From: Leptolyngbya iicbica LK
Lineage (GTDB): Bacteria; Cyanobacteriota; Cyanobacteriia; Phormidesmidales; Phormidesmidaceae
Reading direction: 5' to 3'
Assembly: GCF_004212215.1 (NCBI RefSeq)
Contig: NZ_QVFV01000002.1
Coordinates: forward strand, 433,387 to 497,386
Length of the DNA stretch: 64,000 nt
How positions within the stretch are numbered: the first letter of the stretch is position 1; the number at the start of each line of letters is the position of its first letter. The notes under the pieces were generated by a model. The model did no database searches. It had not been told where the DNA came from and saw only the letters and a program-made list of their open reading frames with translations. The position numbers and the translations under genes were made by a program. This document shows, one piece after another, positions 9,201 to 16,707 of the stretch.

Positions 9201-10825
9201 ACTTTACTTATGTCACCTTGTCTAGCCAGGCCTTGCTGGGCTTTGCCCCCGATGAACTCATTGGGAAACACCCCAATCTGCTGATTCATCCAGATGAGCA
9301 TAATTTGGTGTGTGAGGAAATGTTTGTCCCGGCAAGTCAAGGTCGGTCTGGGCGGGCCATATATCGGATGCGCCACAAAACAGCGGGCTACCTCTGGCTA
9401 GAGACGCTGTCACAGCCAGTGTTTGACGAGCAGGGAAATGTCTCGCAAGTGCAAACAACCTCGCGGAATGTGAGCGATCGCGTCAAGATCGAAGAGCAGC
9501 TCAAGTATGATGCACTGCACGATAGTCTGACGACGTTGCCTAATCGCGATCGCCTTATGCAGCGCCTAGACTTGGCCCTCAAGCGATCAAAGCAACACCC
9601 CACCTTTCAATTTGCGGTGCTGTTTTTAGACCTTGATAACTTTAAGGTGGTGAACGACAGCCTGGGACATTTGGTGGGTGACGAACTGCTGATCGCCGTT
9701 GCCCAGCAGCTCTTGCAGTTCATTCGCGATACTGATATTGCCGCGCGACTGGGCGGCGACGAATTCGTCATTCTCATCGAAGAAATCACCCACATTCAAG
9801 ACGCCGTCATTATTGCCGAGCGCATTCTTGCCGCCCTGCGCCAGCCGTTCCACATTGCCGAACGAGAGGTTGTCATCACCACCAGCATCGGGATTGTGTC
9901 TGGTGAAACCCAGTACGAACGGGCCGTAGATTTGTTACGCGATGCCGACTTGGCTATGTATCGGGCTAAGCACAGTGGCCGCGCCCAATATGCCATCTTC
10001 GATCCCACGATGCATTTTCGGGTGACCCAGCGCTTGCACCTCGAACAAGACTTGCGTAAAGCCCTGGCCCGCTCGGAACTGGTGCTGCATTACCAGCCCA
10101 TTGTCGCTTTTGACACGCTGCAAGTGATCGGGTTTGAAGCGCTCGTACGCTGGCAACACCCCCAGCGGGGTCTGATCTCGCCCCTGGAGTTTATTGCGAT
10201 CGCCGAAGAGACTGGACTGATCAAATCCCTGGGGCAATGGGTGCTCACTACCGCTTGCCATCAATTAGCCGACTGGCAAAGACAGCATCCCCAAAAGCCG
10301 TTAAAGATGAGCGTTAACCTCTCAGTACAACAGCTACAGCCCGCCCTGATCAGCCAAATCGAAGCGGTGCTCGCCGCCACCCAGATCGCCCCATCCTCCC
10401 TCGTGTTAGAGCTCACGGAAAGTATGCTGGCGCAAAATATCGAACTAACGCAGGACTTACTGACGCAGGTCAAGCAGCTTGGCGTGCGGCTCAGCATTGA
10501 TGATTTTGGCACCGGCTACTCTTCTCTGAGTTATCTCAGCCGTTTGCCCGTCGACCACCTGAAAATTGATCGCGCCTTTGTGAGCCCAAGCGCAAATAAT
10601 ACCCGCAATCAGGTCATTGCCGAATCAATTGTGGCACTGAGCGACTTACTCGGCCTGCACGCGATCGCCGAAGGCATTGAGACGCCTGAACAGTTGACAT
10701 GGCTCCAGCAGTTAGGCTGCCAAGAAGGCCAGGGTTACTTATTCTCACCGCCGGTGTCCGCAACCGCTGCGGCTCAATTACTCTGTCAAAGCCTCTCTGT
10801 GGAGGTGTGGAACCGATCACGCTAA
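6284..10825 (+). CDS. Periplasmic-binding-domain / six-PAS / GGDEF-EAL c-di-GMP sensor
   Basis: 1513 residues. Signal-like N-terminus (1-23, ends AMA), a family-3 solute-binding domain (about 33-255), a membrane helix (about 271-291), six PAS domains starting near 300, 431, 562, 693, 823 and 951, a GGDEF domain (about 1075-1240) and an EAL domain (about 1250-1505). The diguanylate cyclase site reads LGGDEF; the product-inhibition site RxxD (RDTD) lies exactly five residues before it. The phosphodiesterase half keeps EALVRWQHP, NLSVQQL, ELTES, DDFGTGYSS, KIDRAF and EGIET, so both halves look catalytically competent. It should sense an amino-acid-like or small polar ligand outside the membrane plus signals through PAS, and set cyclic di-GMP levels. 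The net activity cannot be read from sequence. Confidence 0.93.
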   Translation: MKHWAIALGSSAMLLGTWAGAMAQEDQGAEGDTVRVGIYQNPPKVFVDPAGTPTGFWVDVLAAIAQAEDWTVEYVACEWQACLDGVEAANLDLMLDVAYSEARDRRFDFNQESVLSSWSVVYRHPDRPIDSILDLDQRRVGVVQGSIQRPTLAERAKSFGAAPIFVEFDDFATMLQQLAAGNIDAAVIDPFVGPQAEAEYAIERTNLLVYPSQLYFVTAEGQNAALLAAIDENLQQLLGDSDSAYYQAERRWLPLVQPSSMQIFRQALLDALIYLPIIGVMGFAVWNYLLRKEVKRRLQTENRLQTLTNNTPGVIFQYLLRSNGTESLLYVSSRCADVWGITAEAAIADVNQWWQQVHPDDVQPLRNALLRSARSLTVWSAEWRICPPAQPEKWLQVSAQPQACDSGAVIWDGLIFDITERKTAEIALRRSETRFQRLASNLPGILYGYCLCPDGTDSFTYISSGFADIYGFAPERALADSKSVWDCVHPDDVEGLRLSILHSHQTLQVWQAQYRVVLESDQMKWLQGIARPEQQPNGDVTWDGLIIDITERMQIEAALRQSEQRFRNTAANLPGAIFQYVLHVDGTDDVTYMSAGCYDIWEITAETAEQQARRLWEMIHPDDYVGFTESVRQSAQTLEPWSWQWRIITPSGTTKWLAAGGRPELQPNGDIVWDSLVMDISDRKQAEIALQTSESRLNTLISNLPGFVYRVANQPDYPVHFISQGVTDITGYTVIDYLEGHVNMGEQVHRYDRARVWNQVQRALQQREPYECEYRMITRSGATKWLWERGQGIWDEQGQLHHLEGFVTDISDRKQAELALQESEVRYRQVVEAQTDFILRSLPDTTITFANDALCDALGLSPEQVIGKQWIELANPEDLEQNAFQPLALLTPKNPRCFVENRDVRAGGKIGWTQWLNEGIFDDIGQLVEIQSVGRDITNLKQAEEALRQSEERLRLVTENMGDLVCLHDLEGYFTYVTLSSQALLGFAPDELIGKHPNLLIHPDEHNLVCEEMFVPASQGRSGRAIYRMRHKTAGYLWLETLSQPVFDEQGNVSQVQTTSRNVSDRVKIEEQLKYDALHDSLTTLPNRDRLMQRLDLALKRSKQHPTFQFAVLFLDLDNFKVVNDSLGHLVGDELLIAVAQQLLQFIRDTDIAARLGGDEFVILIEEITHIQDAVIIAERILAALRQPFHIAEREVVITTSIGIVSGETQYERAVDLLRDADLAMYRAKHSGRAQYAIFDPTMHFRVTQRLHLEQDLRKALARSELVLHYQPIVAFDTLQVIGFEALVRWQHPQRGLISPLEFIAIAEETGLIKSLGQWVLTTACHQLADWQRQHPQKPLKMSVNLSVQQLQPALISQIEAVLAATQIAPSSLVLELTESMLAQNIELTQDLLTQVKQLGVRLSIDDFGTGYSSLSYLSRLPVDHLKIDRAFVSPSANNTRNQVIAESIVALSDLLGLHAIAEGIETPEQLTWLQQLGCQEGQGYLFSPPVSATAAAQLLCQSLSVEVWNRSR

Positions 10826-11073
10826 CTAGACCGGAGCGCCTCTAATTTATTGGCAATCCAGCGCAGCACACCGATCGCGATCGCGCCTGCCATTAAAATG
10901 CCAATTGCTGGTTGAAAGAGCGGCGTCCACAGGCTGTACCAAAGGTCGAAACCCAAGTTGACGTTGAAACTGCGGCCCACCACGGCAGTCGCAAACCAGC
11001 CAAAGCTCGCCAACACAAAGAACAGGTTGGCCACCAGCAGCCAATTGAGGCCATTTAAAACCCGGTCCCACAT
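10822..11073 (-). CDS. Small two-helix membrane protein
   Basis: 83 residues from the ATG at 11073 (MWDRVLNGLNWLL...), with GAGGAG about 13 bases upstream; a TTG at 11094 would add seven residues. Two hydrophobic helices are visible, about 10-34 (WLLVANLFFVLASFGWFATA) and 55-73 (PAIGILMAGAIAIGVLRWIA). Its stop codon overlaps the stop of the sensor gene on the other strand by four bases. I do not recognise the family; no function is proposed. Confidence 0.6.
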   Translation of the reverse strand: MWDRVLNGLNWLLVANLFFVLASFGWFATAVVGRSFNVNLGFDLWYSLWTPLFQPAIGILMAGAIAIGVLRWIANKLEALRSS

Positions 11074-11405
11074 AGTCGCTTGCTCACTCCTCAACGCATT
11101 TACAGAACAGTCGGCAACTTGATTGCGGCTTGTATCTTACCTGAGATGCCGGCACTCACAGCATCCGATCGCTCTCAGCGCCATACCAAGCGATCTCGCC
11201 TCCCATCAATACTCCTAAGGCCCTCATTTTCAGGACTTTGGCGGTCTTGGTCAGCCCCTCAACTCACGTAAGGTTATGTATCTGAGCGTAAAAAAATGTA
11301 ATGAAAACTCTCATCAAAACCCCTTACTGTAACGGTTATGACGTTAAATCTTCTTTGAGAACCTGTCACCAAATTTTTGTCTGAATACACACTGGATTAT
11401 TTAGC
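11074..11405. other. Intergenic region upstream of heme oxygenase
   Basis: About 330 bases between divergent starts. The 130 bases nearest ho1 are AT-rich, as expected for its promoter and leader, but no single -35/-10 pair stands out. No gene seen. Confidence 0.45.
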
Positions 11406-12122
11406 ATGAGCAGTAACCTAGCAAGTCAGCTTCGAGAAGGCACCAAAAAAGCCCACACCATGGCAGAAAATGTTGGCTTTGTCCGGTGCTTTTTGCGCGG
11501 CGTGGTGGAAAAGAACTCCTATCGCAAACTCGTCGCTAACTTCTACTTTGCTTACACCGCAATGGAAGAAGAGCTGGAGCGCCACAAAAATCACCCCGTG
11601 GTGTCCAAAATCTACTTTCCTGAGCTGCATCGCAAGCAAAGTCTAGAAACCGACCTGCACTACTACTATGGTGCCAACTGGCGTGATCAGGTCAGCACCT
11701 CGCCAGCTGGGCAAAAGTATGTCGATCGCATCCGCGAAGTTTCTGACACTCAGCCGGAGTTGCTCATCGGTCATTCCTACACCCGCTATCTCGGCGACCT
11801 GTCTGGTGGTCAAATTCTCAAAGGCATTGCCCAGCGGGCCATGAATCTGTCCGAAGGTGAAGGCACCGCGTTTTACGAATTTGACGAAATTGACGACGAA
11901 AAAGCCTTCAAAGCTACCTATCGCCAATCTCTGGATGAGATTGAGGTGAGCGAAGAACTCGCCAACCAAATCGTCGAAGAAGCCAACGATGCCTTTGGCG
12001 TGAACATGGAAATGTTCCAAGAACTCGAAGGCAACCTGGTGAAAGCGATCGGTCAAATGCTGTTCAATACCTTGACCAGCCGCCGTCGCCGGGGCAGCAC
12101 TGAGCTCGCCACCGCCGAATAA
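11406..12122 (+). CDS. ho1: Heme oxygenase (biliverdin-producing, ferredoxin-dependent type)
   Basis: 238 residues, the length of cyanobacterial HO-1. It opens heme to biliverdin IXalpha, iron and CO, which is the first step towards phycocyanobilin and phytochrome chromophore; electrons come from ferredoxin in cyanobacteria. The proximal heme ligand is the His at position 17 (KKAHTMAEN), and the distal helix carries the conserved flexible glycines in GDLSGGQ. HSYTRYLGDLSGGQ is a family signature. The acidic C-terminal third (EFDEIDDEKAFKATYR) is typical. It stands alone and is followed by a terminator. Its presence supports a phycobilisome-containing host. Confidence 0.97.
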   Translation: MSSNLASQLREGTKKAHTMAENVGFVRCFLRGVVEKNSYRKLVANFYFAYTAMEEELERHKNHPVVSKIYFPELHRKQSLETDLHYYYGANWRDQVSTSPAGQKYVDRIREVSDTQPELLIGHSYTRYLGDLSGGQILKGIAQRAMNLSEGEGTAFYEFDEIDDEKAFKATYRQSLDEIEVSEELANQIVEEANDAFGVNMEMFQELEGNLVKAIGQMLFNTLTSRRRRGSTELATAE

Positions 12123-12148
12123 TTTCTTTGCCTGACACTCTCCGAAAG

Positions 12149-12182
12149 AGCCGACTGCTGAATTCGGTGGCCGGCTTTTTTG
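12149..12182 (+). terminator. Likely terminator of heme oxygenase gene
   Basis: AGCCG (12149-12153) pairs with CGGCT directly followed by a run of T (12176-12181), about 27 bases after the stop. The stem is short and the loop long, so confidence is moderate. Confidence 0.5.
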
Positions 12183-12325
12183 TGTCTAGGCAACCTGCCC
12201 AACGTAGACCCAGGCAGCCAGGCTCACGGCAGTCGCGATATTCAATAGATTTCAGCAAGCCTTTTGACCCGGTCAACCACAGTGGGGCTCAACCAGTTTT
12301 TCCGTCCTTCTCATGATGCGGTCAG

Positions 12326-12367
12326 GCATCTTGCCTGCATCGGGACAGCCGCGACGGCTGTCCACAC
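12326..12367 (+). repeat. Dispersed stem-loop repeat, copy 2
   Basis: GCATCTTGCCTG, a short variable part, then the hairpin GGACAGCCG-CG-ACGGCTGTCC and ACAC. It is nearly identical to the reverse complement of 4958-4999. Confidence 0.75.
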
Positions 12368-12530
12368 TTGGGTTGTTTAAACGTTTGGGATCTCGGTACC
12401 TGACTGCGGCTTGCTAGGTAGGCCACTGGCGAAAAGTGTTGACTGGCCCGTAGAGGCGACACCGTCAGGGTAAGATTAGGCGCACTCCTGTCGCGATGCG
12501 CGATCGCTGTCATCCGAGCTAGTCATCACC

Positions 12531-13265
12531 ATGGGGAATACCTTTCCACCACCCGGGATCTGTTCTTTTGCGGCTCTGCCCGACCCTTACCGAACGGCCT
12601 TTCGCATGGGTAGCGCCCAACATCTGCCGGGGCAATTTTTGCCCGCTCATACGGACTGGTTCTTGCAAATTGTTTTTCTGCCGTTCATGCTGCTGTATGC
12701 CTCGCCGACTTTGATTTTGGGGCCATGGCTTATCACGCAGGCAGTCAATGAACCGGGCAGCTATCTACAGTTTTTGAGCAAAATTCGAGCAGTTGCCCAA
12801 ACGCCACTGCAGGTCGCCCTTACTGGCTTGCTGTTCCTGGTACTCGCGGGGAGCATTGCATATAGCACTTGGCAAGCCTGGGATTTGGCCCTATCGTTTT
12901 GCCGCACGTGGAAAATCTCTCGGCTACGCAAAAATCGCGAGTATGGCTACGGACTCGTACTGCTTTCTCACGCCCTGGCTGGGCGCTTGGTGAATAATTT
13001 GGACTGGTGTCACAATTGCCTCTGGTTGCCACGAGCGGCGATCGCTCACATTGCCTGGCAAGAAATGCGCGAAGAGGGGGCCAAGCACATCCGTCGAGTT
13101 TATCGAACCCGCATTTGCTATGTATCGGCTACGGGTGAAAAGTGTTGGCTCACCCTCCAAGGCAATGTCGTCCGAGCTGATATTTATTCACCAACGGCCA
13201 TGAGCGATCGCGATTTATATGACACTCTGCACCATTGGTGGCAATCGTCGCCCACAGAGCACTAA
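12531..13265 (+). CDS. Hypothetical two-helix membrane protein
   Basis: 244 residues, ATG start. I do not recognise the family. Two hydrophobic stretches are clear: about 43-68 (FLQIVFLPFMLLYASPTLIL) and about 96-118 (ALTGLLFLVLAGSIAYSTW). The region between the helices is short, so most of the protein after residue 120 lies on one side; this tail is basic and rich in Trp/Arg (FCRTWKISRLRKNREYGYG) and ends in a compact domain with VYRTRICYVSATGEKCWLTL, which could be a small beta-sheet. A cytoplasmic C-terminal domain is inferred from its positive charge. No operon partner is visible. Confidence 0.65.
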   Translation: MGNTFPPPGICSFAALPDPYRTAFRMGSAQHLPGQFLPAHTDWFLQIVFLPFMLLYASPTLILGPWLITQAVNEPGSYLQFLSKIRAVAQTPLQVALTGLLFLVLAGSIAYSTWQAWDLALSFCRTWKISRLRKNREYGYGLVLLSHALAGRLVNNLDWCHNCLWLPRAAIAHIAWQEMREEGAKHIRRVYRTRICYVSATGEKCWLTLQGNVVRADIYSPTAMSDRDLYDTLHHWWQSSPTEH

Positions 13266-13312
13266 CCCCGGTCAATATCGAAACTGAATCGGTGACAGCA
13301 TTGCCCAGGCGA

Positions 13313-13621
13313 CTAAATTTGATCTTGAAAATCTTCGAGGGCCTGGAGCAAATCGCTCATACAACCGACCGGAATGAGATCGATTAGGGGCATGTGGTGA
13401 CGCCCTCCGCCTACTGGCACCGTGATGTCGCGTAGCACTGCTGTGACATCGCTTTCACCTAAGCGATCGTCCACCACAAGCGGGTACAGTCGCTGAGCGA
13501 CCAGCGTATGCAACTTGGCGTCATTCAGATACAGATGCCACTTAGCGACATCGATATAAACGGCTTCACCGACGTTAGCCGCAAGCTTTTCTAGCGTTTC
13601 AGCAGGAGGTGAGTCGTACAT
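13313..13621 (-). CDS. DUF3181-family cyanobacterial protein
   Basis: 102 residues, ATG at 13621 preceded on its strand by CACC TCCTGC-like sequence rather than a good Shine-Dalgarno. The layout (acidic N-terminus, EKLAANVGEAVYIDVAKWHL, then the DITVPVGGG segment and an acidic helix at the end) fits the cyanobacterial family DUF3181, whose function is unknown. No membrane segment. About 60 bases separate it from the next leftward gene upstream, so the two may be co-transcribed. Confidence 0.7.
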   Translation of the reverse strand: MYDSPPAETLEKLAANVGEAVYIDVAKWHLYLNDAKLHTLVAQRLYPLVVDDRLGESDVTAVLRDITVPVGGGRHHMPLIDLIPVGCMSDLLQALEDFQDQI

Positions 13622-13680
13622 GGGGTCATTTCCTGAAGCATTTACAGCAACATCATTTAGCTTAGGCCAGCCCGGTCGCC

Positions 13681-13962
13681 TTAACCTCCCCCTTCTGGGG
13701 CATCCTCCGGTTCAATGACGTAGTCGCCCGAATAGTCAGCGATCGCAAAAATATAGATGGCATGGACGGCTAAACCCACAAACCAGATCGGCGTCAATTT
13801 GCTCACCCAGGGCACCCAAGCCTCATTGATTTGATGGGCAAACCACAGGCCCGAGTTTATAGCAGTGAACGCAGCCACATGCACCGCAAAGGTCATGCGG
13901 TCGTCTAGTTTGCGAAAGGCCGGGTCACGGCGGTCAGGTTTTCGAGGCCAACGAGGCGGCAT
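13681..13962 (-). CDS. 2TM-domain membrane protein
   Basis: 93 residues, ATG at 13962. Basic N-terminus (MPPRWPRKPDRRDPAFRKLD), then two hydrophobic helices, about 24-43 (FAVHVAAFTAINSGLWFAHQ) and 57-75 (LTPIWFVGLAVHAIYIFAI), and an acidic tail. This is the layout of the 2TM domain family, in which a histidine sits in each helix (here HVAAF and VHAIY). The family occurs alone and fused to regulators; its function is unknown. It lies upstream of the DUF3181 gene on the same strand. Confidence 0.7.
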   Translation of the reverse strand: MPPRWPRKPDRRDPAFRKLDDRMTFAVHVAAFTAINSGLWFAHQINEAWVPWVSKLTPIWFVGLAVHAIYIFAIADYSGDYVIEPEDAPEGGG

Positions 13963-14051
13963 GGGTCACTTATCCAAATACTTACTGTTTCATTTTACGG
14001 GCTGTGATTCATTCGCACGACCATCCGTGCCAAAAGCCAATCTCAACGGCT

Positions 14052-14669
14052 TTAGTTGGCGGCCTGAGCCCCGTGACTACGCGGATCATCGCTGCGGTTG
14101 ATGCTGTTGATCACAACACTACGGGTTGTGGGTTCATCCAAGTTAGAGGTCTGTCCCACCCCTTGCTGGTAAGGCAGTGTCGCTCCTGTCATCAGTGCCT
14201 CTAGGTTGCTGGCAATCACCGCTTTGGGCTGTTCCCCAATGGCTGCCGTCACGGGCTCACCCTGAGGATTCAAATACACAAAATGCGGAATGCCATCCAC
14301 CCGGTAATGCAACATTTCCGGTAGCCACTTATTGTTGTCCACATTCAACATGACGAAATTAATGTCATCGCCATACGTGCTGCGCAGGTCGGCCATATCC
14401 CCCGCCATCGCCTGACATGAGGTACACCAGTTAGCATAAAACTCCATTAAAGAAGGTTTGCCATTGGTCAAGGCCGTCTCCAAGGGGGTAGACTCCACAG
14501 CCAACGTTTCCAAAGAGGCGGCTGGGGTCTGAGTGCGCACCCCCATCACCACCAAAACCGATAGTATGACGGCCACGCCGACCACTAAGAAATTCCGCGC
14601 CTTGGCTGCCAGGCTCGGAGCCGTCGTCGTTTCCTGTGCGGTCGTTGATGGTTTTGTCGTCTGATCCAT
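14052..14669 (-). CDS. txlA: Membrane-anchored thioredoxin-like protein (TxlA/HCF164 type)
   Basis: 205 residues from the ATG at 14669 (MDQTTKPST...); upstream in-frame sequence to 14759 overlaps the divergent gene and is unlikely to be translated. Signal anchor at about 25-43 (ARNFLVVGVAVILSVLVVMG), then a thioredoxin fold with active site WCTSC at residues 81-85, and the cis-proline region DGIPHFVYL. The domain therefore faces the thylakoid lumen or periplasm. In plants and cyanobacteria HCF164/TxlA passes reducing power, received from CcdA, to c-type cytochrome maturation and cytochrome b6f assembly. No ccdA is adjacent. The C-terminal 40 residues after the fold are Ser/Thr/Asn-rich. Confidence 0.88.
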   Translation of the reverse strand: MDQTTKPSTTAQETTTAPSLAAKARNFLVVGVAVILSVLVVMGVRTQTPAASLETLAVESTPLETALTNGKPSLMEFYANWCTSCQAMAGDMADLRSTYGDDINFVMLNVDNNKWLPEMLHYRVDGIPHFVYLNPQGEPVTAAIGEQPKAVIASNLEALMTGATLPYQQGVGQTSNLDEPTTRSVVINSINRSDDPRSHGAQAAN

Positions 14670-14703
14670 TTGCCATCCCGGTTGGTAAACCGATATAAAC
14701 TCT

Positions 14704-14719
14704 CTATCTTTTAAGATAG
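14704..14719. promoter_or_regulatory. Palindrome between txlA and NIL-ferredoxin gene
   Basis: CTATCTT-TT-AAGATAG, two 7-bp arms with a 2-base centre, in the 73-base spacer between divergent starts. Its position suits an operator serving one or both genes. Confidence 0.4.
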
Positions 14720-14742
14720 CGGACACCCATCGAGCCTTCGTT

Positions 14743-15147
14743 ATGAAAAAGCGGGTCACTCTGACGTTTCCGAAAAAAACCGTTCATCAACCCATCACCT
14801 ATCGCCTGGCTAAAGACTTTAATGTGGCGGCTAACATCATTCGGGCGCAGGTGGCCCCCAATCAGGTCGGCAAACTCGTGGTGGAACTCTCGGGCGACAT
14901 CGACCAGTTAGAGGACGCGATCGCCTGGTTGCAAGAAAATGACATCAGCATTTCTCAAGCGAGTCGCGAAATTCTCATTGATGAAGCGGTCTGCGTGCAC
15001 TGCGGGTTGTGTACCGGAGTCTGTCCCACAGGCGCCCTCAGCCTTGACCCAGAGACCTTCCGGCTCACCTTTGCGCGATCGCGCTGCATCGTTTGCGAGC
15101 AGTGCATTCCCTCTTGTCCCGTTGAGGCCATCTCGACAAATCTGTAA
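14743..15147 (+). CDS. NIL-domain ferredoxin with two [4Fe-4S] motifs
   Basis: 134 residues, ATG at 14743. N-terminal NIL domain (about 1-76, RVTLTFPKKTVHQPITYRLA), a ligand-binding ferredoxin-like fold first noted at the end of methionine transporter ATPases. The C-terminal part is a bacterial-type diferredoxin: CVHCGLCTGVCP (C84, C87, C90, C94) and CIVCEQCIPSCP (C115, C118, C121, C125). Both clusters have complete ligand sets. Related NIL-ferredoxins in archaea are linked to homocysteine synthesis from aspartate semialdehyde together with a COG1900 protein; no such partner is in this window, so the role here is open. It is divergent from txlA and about 60 bases before a membrane-protein gene. 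Confidence 0.88.
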   Translation: MKKRVTLTFPKKTVHQPITYRLAKDFNVAANIIRAQVAPNQVGKLVVELSGDIDQLEDAIAWLQENDISISQASREILIDEAVCVHCGLCTGVCPTGALSLDPETFRLTFARSRCIVCEQCIPSCPVEAISTNL

Positions 15148-15209
15148 TAACTCCTGGCGAGTAAGCGAACCCCTGGTAGCGTTGATAAAAGCAGGTCGGA
15201 GTGACACGC

Positions 15210-15659
15210 ATGAAAAGCCACTGGCTGTCTTGGGCATTGTTGATTCTGGGGTATGCCACCTACGGACAACTGTTACATAACACTGAAGCCAGTTCATTAA
15301 TTTGGTGGATCGCGCTGGCTTTTATCGTGATTAAAGCCAGTGTCTTGACGCTGCTATGGCGACCTGTGCGCGATTTTGTGCTCAAAGGTTTTAAAACCGA
15401 TGTCGGCTACTCCATCATGGTGCTGGCGTTGGCCTCATTTGCCGTGTTGGCGGTGACGCAGTTTCGCACCTTTTCCTACATGGTTGTGCTCATCGCAGCG
15501 GCCCTACTGGTCAAGGTCGATTGCTTGGTCGATGGCATGGGCGATCGCCTCTCTTTTTTTACGCTGATCTCACTCTCGCTTATTGGGTTGGGGATCAGTT
15601 GGCTACCGTTTTTAATCTTTCACGGCGCTGAAATCGCCGCCTCAATGGCTTCGCTCTGA
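15210..15659 (+). CDS. Hypothetical four-helix membrane protein
   Basis: 149 residues from the ATG at 15210, chosen because GGAG lies 8 bases upstream; a GTG at 15201 would add three residues. Hydrophobic helices at about 6-22, 32-52, 70-85, 90-105 and 118-140 suggest four to five membrane spans. A charged loop WRPVRDFVLKGFKTDVGYS separates the second and third. I do not recognise the family. It follows the NIL-ferredoxin gene on the same strand by about 60 bases and may be co-transcribed. Confidence 0.65.
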   Translation: MKSHWLSWALLILGYATYGQLLHNTEASSLIWWIALAFIVIKASVLTLLWRPVRDFVLKGFKTDVGYSIMVLALASFAVLAVTQFRTFSYMVVLIAAALLVKVDCLVDGMGDRLSFFTLISLSLIGLGISWLPFLIFHGAEIAASMASL

Positions 15660-15663
15660 ATCG

Positions 15664-16437
15664 TTAAAACTGATCTTTCATCCCCCGAATCCGGGCAAAC
15701 GTCCTGACTGGGTCAGTGATGTTCGCCGCGGTCTGCAGCGCCGGTTGATCCCAGCGTAAAAACGGATTCGTGAGTTTTTCGCTGCCCAAAGTCGAAGGCA
15801 CCGTTGCCTCACCTTGCTGACGGGCGGTTTTTACCTCGTTAAACCGGGCGTGCAAGTCATGATTATCGGCATCTACTGTGAGCGCAAATTTCAGGTTGTT
15901 CAGCGTATATTCGTGGGCGCACCAAATGCGCGTGGTATCGGGGAGCGATCGCAACTTTGATAGCGAATCCACCATTTGCGACGGCGTGCCCTCAAACAAG
16001 CGTCCGCACCCTCCGGCAAACAACGTGTCGCCGCAAAACAGCTCGCCCCACCCCTGCGCCTCATTCGGGGGAAAGTAGTACGCAATGTGGGCTCGGGTAT
16101 GCCCCGGCACAAAATACACTTGGGCGCGGCGCTGGGCAAACGTGACCGTATCGCCCTCTCTGAGAAAGACTTGCTGACCTGGGATACGCCCCCGATCTTC
16201 TGCCCCCCCATAAACCGTGGCCTCAGGAAACTGTTGTAGTAGGCGACGGTTGCCCCCCACATGATCAGCATGGTGATGGGTATTGAAAATGGCCGTGAGC
16301 GTCGCCCCCAACTGCTCTAGCTGCCGCAGGACTGGCTCCGGCTGGGCTGGATCAACGACCGCCGCCGTTTGACTAGCCGGGTCATGGAGCAAAAAAATGT
16401 AGTTGTCGGTCAATGCCGGCAAGCGAAAAATTTCCAT
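15664..16437 (-). CDS. gloB: Hydroxyacylglutathione hydrolase (glyoxalase II)
   Basis: 257 residues from the ATG at 16437 ([13 protein letters not shown]...), the standard length; a TTG three codons upstream is less likely. It hydrolyses S-lactoylglutathione to lactate and glutathione, the second step of methylglyoxal detoxification. The metal-binding signature [10 protein letters not shown] of the metallo-beta-lactamase fold is intact, and further ligands are seen in [16 protein letters not shown] and WCAHEYT. The C-terminal glyoxalase II helices ([11 protein letters not shown]) that contact glutathione are present. No glyoxalase I is nearby. Confidence 0.95.
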   Translation of the reverse strand: MEIFRLPALTDNYIFLLHDPASQTAAVVDPAQPEPVLRQLEQLGATLTAIFNTHHHADHVGGNRRLLQQFPEATVYGGAEDRGRIPGQQVFLREGDTVTFAQRRAQVYFVPGHTRAHIAYYFPPNEAQGWGELFCGDTLFAGGCGRLFEGTPSQMVDSLSKLRSLPDTTRIWCAHEYTLNNLKFALTVDADNHDLHARFNEVKTARQQGEATVPSTLGSEKLTNPFLRWDQPALQTAANITDPVRTFARIRGMKDQF

Positions 16438-16535
16438 CAGAAGCAAGAATGGTCACAACACCTGGTTTCAGTTTAAAGGGAATTGCCAGGTTGTACTTTG
16501 ATGGGAAAATCTCAGTGCCAAGAGTGCCTCAATCC

Positions 16536-16575
16536 CCAAATGACATGCTCTGATGACTCGGAACACGTCATTTGG
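16536..16575. repeat. Perfect 9-bp inverted repeat between gloB and the sugar operon
   Basis: CCAAATGAC at 16536-16544 and GTCATTTGG at 16567-16575, 22 bases apart. It lies in a 270-base spacer downstream of the SAF-dehydrogenase gene and upstream of gloB. No T-run follows on either strand, so it is not a standard terminator. Confidence 0.45.
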
Positions 16576-16707
16576 ATGTAACCGCAAAGTGTTGCGCCGT
16601 CCCCTTTTGTTCTTCGTAATCCTGGAGAAACCCGCATTGAAGGTTTGCCAAACTGGGATGATTTCACGCCCGGTCACAAGCCGATGGATTGAGCTTTGGA
16701 TACCGCC

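Larger units (their letters stand above)
12123..12530. other. Intergenic region with terminator and dispersed repeat
   Basis: About 400 bases between ho1 and the next rightward gene. It contains the ho1 terminator, copy 2 of the dispersed stem-loop repeat (12326-12367), and a second shared word GGTACCTGACTG at 12395 that also occurs at 4839 next to copy 1. No gene seen. Confidence 0.55.

Noticed and set aside
11643-12056. 137-codon minus-strand frame in the heme oxygenase gene
   Set aside because: Shadow frame; no start signal and Phe/Val-rich translation typical of antisense reading.
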